Source of the DNA: Bacteroidales bacterium
GTDB taxonomy: Bacteria; Bacteroidota; Bacteroidia; Bacteroidales; JAGOPY01
DNA length: 20,793 nucleotides
Direction of reading: 5' to 3'
Assembly (NCBI GenBank): GCA_030638325.1
Contig: DAOWEV010000186.1
Span: 1-20,793, forward strand
A program made the translations under genes and the position numbers. Below, piece by piece: positions 1 through 7,020 of the stretch (positions within the stretch are counted from its first letter, which is position 1; each line of letters opens with the position of its first letter). The notes under the pieces were generated by a model. It did no database searches and was not told where the DNA came from. It was given only the letters and a program-made list of their open reading frames with translations.

Positions 1-2
1 AT

Positions 3-854
3 ATCCTTGAAAACCTGTACAGGATCAAAGGTCAGTACTGGAACTGCGAAAGAAGCCCATCGCCTGAAGGCCCGACGTCTGGCTCTTTTTGGTGTATGGC
101 CTCACAAGGAAATGTCGAATTAAAGTACAGTGATATGGCCATTCTTTATGGTATCACCAACGACACTTTTCAGTGGCAAATCCTGGGCGGTATTGATTCG
201 TCTGAGACAAAACCTCCCACAGAGTATTATTCATACAGCGAGCAGGCTGATTACATCCCGATATATGTGGAACTAGACACTAACGGAAACAACCCGGAAG
301 AGATCGGCGCATACATTGGTGATACCTGCATAGGAGCAACAACTGTATTTCCGGATGATACAACTGTCTTAGTTCCCGGTTATATGAACGGAATGAGCGG
401 GGAAGTCAGTTTCCAGCAGTATTACGGTACTAAATCCGAATCGTTGGTTAGGAAGGAATATTACGTAAGAAACAACCTTACTGGTGAATGGGAAAAAGGG
501 AGCATTAATGCAGGTGAAAATCAAAAGGTTTATTATATTTCTTTGAATAATAGAAGACAAGATCAGAACCCAACAAGACATTCAGTTAATATTAAATGTT
601 TCCCAAATCCTACTTCCAATGAGTGTTTAATAGAATATAGCATTGAAAAAGGGGGACAGATTCACCTGGCTGTGTACGATATATTTGGGAGCAAATTAAT
701 TGTATTGCATAAGGGAGTATACCAAGCGGGCACTTATAGTCTAACTTGGGGGCTAAAGGGTTCCAATGGAAGTAAACTACCTCCTGGCCTATATATAGTT
801 AGGCTTGAAACAGAGACCGAAAAGGCGCAAGTTAAAATGGTTGTAACGCATTGA
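3..854 (+). CDS. T9SS-sorted surface/secreted protein, 3' end only
   Basis: The frame is open from base 3 to a TGA at 852-854, so this is the C-terminal 283 residues of a gene that begins left of the window. The first internal ATG (base 96) has no special claim to be a start, because 31 in-frame codons precede it. The last ~80 residues form a type A T9SS sorting domain: CFPNPTSNECLIEYSI, then AVYDIFGSKL, then PPGLYIVRLET and a basic/hydrophobic end KMVVTH. In this family that domain directs export across the outer membrane by the type IX system and is cleaved or anchored afterwards. The visible part upstream is a mostly beta region with no motif I recognise (YIGDTCIGATTVFPDDTTV). The next gene follows after 17 bases, so the two are probably co-transcribed. 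Cargo function is unknown. Confidence 0.85.
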   Translation: MLENLYRIKGQYWNCERSPSPEGPTSGSFWCMASQGNVELKYSDMAILYGITNDTFQWQILGGIDSSETKPPTEYYSYSEQADYIPIYVELDTNGNNPEEIGAYIGDTCIGATTVFPDDTTVLVPGYMNGMSGEVSFQQYYGTKSESLVRKEYYVRNNLTGEWEKGSINAGENQKVYYISLNNRRQDQNPTRHSVNIKCFPNPTSNECLIEYSIEKGGQIHLAVYDIFGSKLIVLHKGVYQAGTYSLTWGLKGSNGSKLPPGLYIVRLETETEKAQVKMVVTH

Positions 855-871
855 TGTAGAAGAAAAGGAAG

Positions 872-3142
872 ATGAAAAACACTTTGTTTTTATTAATAGT
901 TTTATCAACCATTTCCATTCATGCCAAGACAATCATAGTCAAACAAGATGGCACAGGTGATTATACGACTATTCAAGATGGTATTAATGCTTCGCAAGAT
1001 GGGGACACAATATTGGTTTGGCCAGGCACCTATTATGAAAACATAAATTTCAATGGGAATAACATCATGGTTGGAAGCCTTGCACTGACTACAGGTGATG
1101 ATGCATATATTGACCAGACAATTATCAATGGGGATAAAACCGGTAGTTGTGTACGTATTGATTCATTTGAATCAGATGCGGAATTATGTGGCTTCAGTCT
1201 AACAAATGGGAGCGGAACAGGAAATAATACAAAAAATGGAGGTGGGATTTTTCTTCGGTACTCCACATCAATAATCGATCGGTGTGAGATATTTGAGAAT
1301 GAAGTAATATCAGGTGGAGGAGGAGTTTATTGCCTTGATGCAACTTCTTTCTTTTCTAGCTTAAATATCTATGATAATCATTCTTATGATAAAGGGGGTG
1401 GTATTGTTATTGGCGGTTATAGCAATGTGATATTCGATTCAATTAACCCTTGCAATATCTATCATAATTATGCTGCACGAGGGAACGATGTATTGATTGG
1501 TACTATTTCAAATGTTGATTTTGTCGTCGATACATTCACTGTTTTTAACCCGACCCCATTTCACTTGTATCATAGTGATGAAAATGGATTTCCAATCGCT
1601 TTAAACTATACCATCCTAAATCAAAAAATCAATCCGGTAAATGCCGATCTCCATGTAAGCCCTTATGGGGATAATAACAATAGCGGATTAAGCCCTGAAA
1701 GCCCGTTAAAAACGGTCAATTTTGCTTTATCTAAGATTCTTCCTGACACGAATAACCCAAAAACCATATACATTGCCAATGGGTGTTATTCTCCAACCAA
1801 TGGTAACATATACCCACTCAGCTTAAGAAGTTATGTTCATATAAACGGGCAGGAAAGAGATTCGACTATACTCGACGCAGGAAATATGGGTGTATTGTTA
1901 AGAGGAGATCATTTTACAAGGGATTATTCCATCAAACATTTAACATTTCAAAATGGAAATGGAAACATTTATTTTTCCAATCATTTTGGTGCATGTATAA
2001 TAGCATATAATGATAATCTTATATTCGAGGATATTTTATTTACCAATAATTGGGGGAATATCGCTAGTTGCGGAACCTTTAATCAAATTAATAATGGGGT
2101 ATTTAAAAATGTCGAATTTTATAGAAATTTTGGCCACAAGGCATTCAGGACAGGTATGCTTCCTGAGTACCCCTATCACCTTAAACTCATCAATTGCTAT
2201 TGGCATGAGAATGCCCCTATAGGAGATACAACTAGTACTGCCGGAGGGGCAGTTTCCGTTCTGAGTAATTACACTGATCCTGACACCTCAGCATGCTATC
2301 TAATTAATTGCCTGATATCAGATAATCATTCTTATTATACGCCACCCCATTATTTAAATATGATCGCAGTAGTTAATGGGGCTCAAGCTTACATTATCAA
2401 TTCTACTATAGGTAATAATTATCATGCTAACTTTTATAGTGGTAATATTTGCGTTTCGGATAATGCTGAACTTCACATTTATAATTCCATCATGTTTGGT
2501 AATTCACCTCCGGAAATATATATGACATCCGCTAATGGAAACGCTGAACTAAATATCTATAATTCACTATTAGCAGGGGGTCAAAATGGGATAGCATTCC
2601 TGAATTCAGGTAATATTGTCTATTATGATCCCAGCAACATAGATAATGATCCAATGTGGGATACTGCCAGTATGTATCCTTTCAGTCTCTCCTTAGGTTC
2701 ACCATGTATTGATGCTGGTACTCTTGAATTGCCTGCTGGGTTTGAGTTGCCTGAGTGCGACCTGGCTGGCAACCCTCGCGTATGGGGTAATGGTGTGGAT
2801 ATGGGAGCATACGAACATGGGCCTTGGGTCGGAATAGACTATTATAACTCAAAATTCAAAACTCAAGACCCGGAATTAATTGAAGCCTCACCAAATCCTT
2901 TTGCTTATGGGACTCACATAAAATATGAAGCCCCTAAAGGAGGACATGTTAAGATTGCAGTATTTAACCTAAAAGGGCAAAAGATAAGAACTCTCATTGA
3001 TTCATACCAGGCACCTGGAGTAGGGGAATTTTATTGGGATGGAACCACTGATGGGGGTTGGGAATTATCACCTGGAACTTATTTGATTAACATAATCATT
3101 AATGGAAAGAATAAGGGAAATCTTAAACTGATTAGAAATTGA
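872..3142 (+). CDS. Secreted double right-handed beta-helix protein with T9SS tail
   Basis: The 756-residue protein starts with a signal peptide (MKNTLFLLIVLSTISIHA). Two beta-helix parts follow. The first opens with IIVKQDGTGDYTTIQDGIN and DTILVWPGTYYENI (residues ~21-60), the classic entry to a pectate-lyase/pectinesterase-like fold. The second opens near residue 258 with ADLHVSPYGDNNNSGLSPES, a DUF1565-like entry. Rungs rich in Asn, Gly and Ile continue to about residue 640. SPCIDAGT and DMGAYEHG (to ~648) match the end of the choice-of-anchor Q type of beta-helix protein. Residues ~673-756 are a T9SS/FlgD-like sorting domain (SPNPF, AVFNLKGQKIRTL, SPGTYLINI). Such proteins are surface adhesins or polysaccharide-binding or cleaving enzymes. 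No catalytic triad can be assigned, so enzymatic activity is not claimed. The gene reads AT-richer than the envelope genes at the right of the window. Confidence 0.88.
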   Translation: MKNTLFLLIVLSTISIHAKTIIVKQDGTGDYTTIQDGINASQDGDTILVWPGTYYENINFNGNNIMVGSLALTTGDDAYIDQTIINGDKTGSCVRIDSFESDAELCGFSLTNGSGTGNNTKNGGGIFLRYSTSIIDRCEIFENEVISGGGGVYCLDATSFFSSLNIYDNHSYDKGGGIVIGGYSNVIFDSINPCNIYHNYAARGNDVLIGTISNVDFVVDTFTVFNPTPFHLYHSDENGFPIALNYTILNQKINPVNADLHVSPYGDNNNSGLSPESPLKTVNFALSKILPDTNNPKTIYIANGCYSPTNGNIYPLSLRSYVHINGQERDSTILDAGNMGVLLRGDHFTRDYSIKHLTFQNGNGNIYFSNHFGACIIAYNDNLIFEDILFTNNWGNIASCGTFNQINNGVFKNVEFYRNFGHKAFRTGMLPEYPYHLKLINCYWHENAPIGDTTSTAGGAVSVLSNYTDPDTSACYLINCLISDNHSYYTPPHYLNMIAVVNGAQAYIINSTIGNNYHANFYSGNICVSDNAELHIYNSIMFGNSPPEIYMTSANGNAELNIYNSLLAGGQNGIAFLNSGNIVYYDPSNIDNDPMWDTASMYPFSLSLGSPCIDAGTLELPAGFELPECDLAGNPRVWGNGVDMGAYEHGPWVGIDYYNSKFKTQDPELIEASPNPFAYGTHIKYEAPKGGHVKIAVFNLKGQKIRTLIDSYQAPGVGEFYWDGTTDGGWELSPGTYLINIIINGKNKGNLKLIRN

Positions 3143-3144
3143 AG

Positions 3145-3269
3145 GTAAGAATCCGCCAAAACCAACTCACCCTTGACATCTCAACCTTTCAACCTGGACT
3201 ATATATAGCCGTTCTCAGGGTGAGTGGAATATTATTTTTGCGAAGGGGAAGTTTGTTGTGAGGAGATAA
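3145..3269 (+). pseudogene. Frameshifted remnant of a T9SS C-terminal sorting domain
   Basis: Directly after the stop of the beta-helix gene, the frame starting at 3145 reads QLTLDISTFQPGLYIAVLRV, a typical last third of a type A sorting domain. After about base 3222 the homology moves to another frame (codons from 3222 or 3231), reading NIIFAKGKFVVRR followed by TAA at 3267-3269. Neither frame alone gives the complete tail, so one small indel near 3221-3230 has broken it. There is no signal peptide and no body of a protein upstream, because the neighbouring intact gene occupies that space. This is best read as the leftover 3' end of an older T9SS cargo gene. Confidence 0.7.
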
Positions 3270-3493
3270 TCTTTAAGCTATTATATTCCATTGAGCGACG
3301 ATTGTAGCCTTCCATTATCTGAGCTCTTCCCAAAAAACTGAACACATCTAACCTGATTAATTCACAAATTCAAATTTACATCAAAAATTGATTACGATCA
3401 GTTAAAAACTGTCACTCCTGTTTTGTGCGCGACGTGAACGCTCAAACATCCCTATACTGAATATCAACACTTTAAGGTTTTGAAAATTGCCAT
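3270..3493. other. Non-coding left flank of the insertion element
   Basis: About 220 bases lie between the sorting-domain remnant and the transposase region. No reading frame with recognisable similarity was found on either strand. One short perfect inverted repeat, CAGTT-AAA-AACTG, lies at 3399-3411 and is not followed by a T run. No -7 box TAnnTTTG was seen ahead of the transposase. If the true left end of the insertion element lies further left than the direct repeat at 3495, it would be within this stretch. Confidence 0.4.
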
Positions 3494-3494
3494 T

Positions 3495-3504
3495 TGGGTC
3501 ATGC
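3495..3504 (+). repeat. Left copy of a 10-bp direct repeat flanking the transposase
   Basis: TGGGTCATGC here is repeated exactly at 5040-5049, just outside the two ends of the transposase gene. It may be a target-site duplication or part of the element ends. The 10-bp length is longer than I would expect for a target duplication of this IS family. Confidence 0.5.
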
Positions 3505-3520
3505 GGACTATTTTTGCGGT

Positions 3521-5035
3521 ATGTTTATTCGTAAAAATAGAAATCGTAGTGTTTCTGTGAGCATTCAAATTGTAAAAAAGATTAAGCGCATTAATAAGGT
3601 TATTAAAACCGTTGGAATTGCAAAAACCAAGCGTGAAGAAGAACTGCTTTTATTACTTGCAAAGACAGACATGGCGCGGCTTCAAGGAATGCAAAGCTTT
3701 TTTGTTGAACATGACGATTTAGTGGTAGACAACTTTGTTGATAGCATCGCAAATAATCATTTACAAATTGTCGGCTCAGAATTGGTTTTAGGGAAGATTT
3801 ATAAAAAAATCGGTTTTCCGAGTAGTGGGTCATGCAATTATTTTAGGAATCTTGTTTTATGCCGGTTGGTTTACCCAGGCAGTAAGTTAAAGACTGTTGA
3901 TTACTTTAAGCAGCACTTAAATCTTGATGTGAGCGTTTATTCAATTTACCGTTTTTTAGATGAGTTAGAGGCTGAATTAAAACAGGTTATAGAAGAAGTT
4001 TCATTTGAACACACAAAGAAAATACTTAGGGGAAGTATTGGTGTTGTATTCTACGATATGACCACCTTATATTTTGAAGCCTCAGAAGAAGATGATTATC
4101 GCGTTACAGGCTTTTCCAAGGATGGAAAGCATCAACAGCCCCAAATCATGATTGGCTTGCTGATCAGCAGCCATGGATATCCTATCGGCTACCAAATATT
4201 CGAAGGCAACACATCGGAAACAAACACATTGATACCTGTACTGGAATTGTTTCAAAAGAAATTTGATTTAGACAGGCCCGTAATAATAGCCGATGCTGCA
4301 CTTTTATCCCAAAAGAACATCAAAGCCCTGAGAGATGAGAACTATGAATATATACTTGGCGGAAGGCTTAAGAATGAGAATGATGCCATAAAAGCAAAAA
4401 TCTTAAGCCTTGAAATTAAGGAAAGCAAACCACGTGAATTAACATCGCCAAACGGCAGGCTGATAATTACCTATTCATCAAAAAGGGCACATAACGACAG
4501 AAAAAACAGAGAGAAAGGTCTGAGGAGATTAGAGAAAAAAGTAAGCAGCGGCAAGCTTTCCAAGAAACACATAAACAACAGGGGATATAACAAATACTTG
4601 AAGTTAACAGGTAAGGTGAATATCACCATTGATTATGAGAAATTTGAAGCAGATGGCCTCTGGGATGGATTAAAAGGATATGTCACCAATACCAGACTGA
4701 GCAAAAACAAAATAATAGAGCACTACGGCCAATTATGGCATGTTGAGAAAGCTTTCCGAATATCAAAAACAGATTTAAGGATCAGGCCAATTTATCACAG
4801 GCTGAGAAAAAGGATTGAAGCCCATATCTGCATCTGTTTTTCTGCTTATACAGTTTACAAAGAACTTGAAAGGTTACTAAAGAAAAATAATATCAAGTTG
4901 TCACCAGAAAAAGCAATAAACCAGATAAAAGAAATAAGGCAGTTAAGTTATATCTTACCGAAATCACAAGAGGTTAAAACCAAACTCCTCAAACCAACAC
5001 CAACTCAATCTCAACTCCTAAACATTAAAATTTGA
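3521..5035 (+). CDS. IS1634-family DDE transposase
   Basis: This protein should catalyse cut-and-paste movement of the insertion element. Starting at ATG 3521 gives 504 residues beginning MFIRKNRNRS, the usual N-terminus of IS1634 transposases. An in-frame TTG at 3494 would add nine unconvincing residues and was not chosen. An RNase H-like catalytic core is visible. The first Asp is in VVFYDMTTLYFE (about residue 179), the second in PVIIADAALLS (about 258), and the Glu is in YGQLWHVEKAFRISKTDLR (about 409), the IS4-superfamily YREK-type region. The insertion between the second Asp and the Glu is lysine-rich (RKNREKGLRRLEKKV). Length and all three acidic residues look intact, so the enzyme may be active. 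Its stop codon overlaps the TTG from which the next open frame begins. Confidence 0.9.
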   Translation: MFIRKNRNRSVSVSIQIVKKIKRINKVIKTVGIAKTKREEELLLLLAKTDMARLQGMQSFFVEHDDLVVDNFVDSIANNHLQIVGSELVLGKIYKKIGFPSSGSCNYFRNLVLCRLVYPGSKLKTVDYFKQHLNLDVSVYSIYRFLDELEAELKQVIEEVSFEHTKKILRGSIGVVFYDMTTLYFEASEEDDYRVTGFSKDGKHQQPQIMIGLLISSHGYPIGYQIFEGNTSETNTLIPVLELFQKKFDLDRPVIIADAALLSQKNIKALRDENYEYILGGRLKNENDAIKAKILSLEIKESKPRELTSPNGRLIITYSSKRAHNDRKNREKGLRRLEKKVSSGKLSKKHINNRGYNKYLKLTGKVNITIDYEKFEADGLWDGLKGYVTNTRLSKNKIIEHYGQLWHVEKAFRISKTDLRIRPIYHRLRKRIEAHICICFSAYTVYKELERLLKKNNIKLSPEKAINQIKEIRQLSYILPKSQEVKTKLLKPTPTQSQLLNIKI

Positions 5036-5670
5036 AATGTGGGTCATGCATTGCAAAAAACAGGAGGGAGCTTTACAGGCTGCCGTTCTCAAAGAATGAC
5101 AACCCGAACGGGTGGCTTGAGATCACAACTCATTGTAACCTGAAATGCCCCAAATGTTACAGGGGGTGTGACCGGGATGATATCCCCCAGGTCCATGAAT
5201 CTTTTGAGGATATTACTTTCAATATTGATGAGCTGATCAGGATCAGGAACTGTCAGATCATTTCCATTTCCGGTGGAGAGCCTTTGCTTCATCCGCAACT
5301 ACACCGGATCATTGCATACATTAAAAGCAAGGGGGTTAAACCATGGCTTCATACCAACGGTGTGTTGCTCAACAAGGAATTAGTGATTAGCCTCAAAAAT
5401 GACGGCCTGGAAGGTATTATCAAATGGCTTTATTATAAAAACATGATCCGCCAGGCCAGGATCCTTATCCTCGGGGTCCTGGAAGAATACAGGAACCAGG
5501 GAATCGACCTGTGCCTTTATGCAGAAACATTTAAAAATGCGCTCAGGAGAAAAATTACAAGAGCTGAAGCAGCATATGTTATGGAAAATAATGAAAAGAT
5601 GAGGCATATTATGAAAAAACTTGATGCAAAGCCGGCTAAATCATACAGGCTCTATGAATTGTACATTTAA
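5032..5670 (+). CDS. Chimeric ORF: radical SAM N-terminus fused to GNAT acyltransferase C-terminus, probably non-functional
   Basis: The 212-residue frame joins parts of two unrelated enzymes. Residues ~14-128 are the start of a radical SAM protein: SKNDNPNGWLEITTHCNLKC with cysteines 35, 39 and 42 (CX3CX2C), then IISISGGEPLLHP. They align closely with the intact radical SAM gene on the minus strand at 7021-8232. From about residue 131 the sequence becomes the tail of a GNAT-type N-acyltransferase: KWLYYKNMIRQARILILGVL, EEYRNQGID (the acyl-CoA binding loop), ENNEKMRHIMKKLDAK and SYRLYELYI. The join lies near bases 5411-5425. More than half of the radical SAM barrel and the N-terminal part of the GNAT fold are missing. 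The only start is a TTG at 5032 overlapping the transposase stop, so the original start was probably lost or separated by the insertion. Likely a deletion between two neighbouring genes of one cluster. Confidence 0.8.
   Translation: MKCGSCIAKNRRELYRLPFSKNDNPNGWLEITTHCNLKCPKCYRGCDRDDIPQVHESFEDITFNIDELIRIRNCQIISISGGEPLLHPQLHRIIAYIKSKGVKPWLHTNGVLLNKELVISLKNDGLEGIIKWLYYKNMIRQARILILGVLEEYRNQGIDLCLYAETFKNALRRKITRAEAAYVMENNEKMRHIMKKLDAKPAKSYRLYELYI
5040..5049 (+). repeat. Right copy of the 10-bp direct repeat flanking the transposase
   Basis: This is an exact copy of TGGGTCATGC at 3495-3504. Agreement extends slightly to the left (AT, one mismatch, then the repeat). It begins 5 bases after the transposase stop and lies in the first codons of the following open frame. 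Confidence 0.5.
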
Positions 5671-5690
5671 ATCATGACCATTATAATATT

Positions 5691-6743
5691 ATGATCTTCC
5701 TCAGACATAGAAAAATTGTTTTCTTTTTGTTTTTGGCAGGGTTGATTGGTTTCTTTCTTTCCATTCCCGGCATGAAGATAAACTATGACATGAAGCACTT
5801 CCTGCCGGATAAGAACCTTGAAAATGAATTTTACCGGCAGTATTGCGAAAAATTCAATATCACTGAGAACCAGGTCCTGGTTGGAATTACAAATGAGCAA
5901 AACATCCTTACTCATTCATTTCTGAAGAGGCTGAAATCCTTCCATGATTCGGTTAGCAGGCTTCCTGCTGTAATCAGTGTAAATAGCATCATAAACTTAA
6001 AAGAACTGGTTTCGACCCCTCTTGGCTACCTGCCCATACCTTATGTACACCTTTCTGAACCTTGCCGACTCAAGGAAGACAGCCTCAGGATCACTCATAG
6101 CCATTATATCTTAGGCCGGTTCATTTCAAGAGATTTTCGGGCTGTCAGTATCATTGTGAATATTCAGGAAAATACATGTGCAGCAAATAAAGAATACCTG
6201 GTAGACCAGGTTGAGAAATTACTGACCGATCTTCATTTTAATGACATCCACTTTGCCGGCAACCTGGTTCCTGAGATCGAGTATTCCCGCAGGTTGAAAT
6301 TTGAGATGGGCAGGTCGGTATTTGTCTGTGTCCTGGTAATGATAGTCGTTTCAATTATTGTACTCAGAAAATGGTCAGTCATTTTGTTAATGCTGCTGAT
6401 CATAACCGGCGGGCTAATTTACCTGTACGGATACTTAAGTATCACCAGGGGCGAGCTCAATCTTTTAGGGTTACTGTTTCCCACTCTGGTTCTTATTGTC
6501 GGAATGTCGGACTTCATACATATTTATACCTCCTACAACGACAAAACAACCAGGAAGATCCCCGCAACTGATGCCATAAAAAAGACCCTGAAAGAAATTG
6601 GCCTTGCCACATTTTTAACATCCATTACAACCGCTATCGGTTTTGTTTCCCTGTTGACCTCATCAATTAAACCAATCAGAAGTTTTGGGATAGATGCCGC
6701 TACCGGTATTATGATGACATTTCTGATAGCATTCATTTTCTGA
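5691..6743 (+). pseudogene. MMPL/RND-family exporter, N-terminal half of a deleted gene
   Basis: The 350-residue frame has an intact N-terminus (MIFLRHRKIVFFLFLAGLIG, transmembrane segment 1). A periplasmic domain follows to about residue 205, then segments near 207-225, 228-248, 258-278, 303-323 and 333-350. The motif LLFPTLVLIVGMSDFIHIYT is typical of MMPL-like lipid or hydrophobic-compound exporters. Full-length relatives have two such halves and roughly 750-800 residues. Here the frame stops (TGA 6741-6743) inside or just after the sixth segment. The matching C-terminal piece follows immediately in another frame. The middle (segments 7-10 and the second periplasmic domain) is gone. It begins 20 bases after the radical SAM::GNAT chimera, so it was probably in the same operon. 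It cannot form a normal 12-segment pump. Confidence 0.85.
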
Positions 6744-6994
6744 GCCGGTTGAGGTTGCTGCTACGGATAGGGACCTCTTTAGACATAGCCATTCAAATGA
6801 CAATAAAAGAGACCGGGAAAGCGATTATTATCACCTCATTCATCGTTTTCTTTGGGTTTTTTACATTGTTCATGACAGATTTCAAGGAGATCCTGTATTA
6901 TGGGATCTTTCTGTGTATCATTAGCATTACAGCGATGCTATCCGATTTGTTATTAATTCCGGTCTTGCTCAGGTATCTGAAAAATCCGTATTGA
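6731..6994 (+). pseudogene. MMPL/RND-family exporter, C-terminal remnant (segments 11-12)
   Basis: Homology resumes in the frame beginning at 6731, reading IHFLSRLRLLLRIG then DIAIQMTIKETGKAIIITS. This is the second-half counterpart of SDFIHIYTSYND and DAIKKTLKEIGLATFLTS in the first half. Two transmembrane segments follow (FIVFFGFFTLFM and YYGIFLCIISITAMLSDLLL), then LIPVLLRYLKNPY and a stop. The frame overlaps the upstream fragment by about a dozen bases, so the deletion joint lies near 6729-6740 and also shifts frame. The only internal start is a TTG at 6749, giving 81 residues. Independent function is unlikely. It ends 26 bases before the convergent radical SAM gene. Confidence 0.8.
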
Positions 6995-7020
6995 ATCATG
7001 TGGCTGTAGAACACCACCTT

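Larger units (their letters stand above)
3495..5049 (+). mobile_element. IS1634-family-like insertion element (boundaries tentative)
   Basis: One full-length DDE transposase gene fills this interval. The limits given are the outer edges of two exact copies of TGGGTCATGC (3495-3504 and 5040-5049), which leave 1,535 bases between them. I could not find a convincing terminal inverted repeat just inside those copies, so the true ends may differ. The transposase start would be only ~16 bases from the left repeat, which leaves no room for an internal promoter. To the right lies the damaged 5' end of a radical SAM gene, so the element sits in or next to that gene. Element identity is secure from the transposase; the ends are not. 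Confidence 0.6.

Noticed and set aside
3399..3411. CAGTTAAAAACTG as the end of the insertion element or a terminator
   Set aside because: No matching inverted sequence was found near the right end and no T run follows.
3494..3520. TTG at 3494 as the transposase start
   Set aside because: The nine added residues are not typical of the family, and MFIRKNRNRS from ATG 3521 is.
6749..6994. An independent small two-segment membrane protein
   Set aside because: Its sequence is the C-terminal end of the MMPL exporter, homology begins before its TTG start, and the rest of the gene lies directly upstream in another frame.
6995..7020. GTGG...CCAC stem between the exporter remnant and radical SAM gene as a terminator
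   Set aside because: The stem is only 4 bp, with a long loop and no clear T run.
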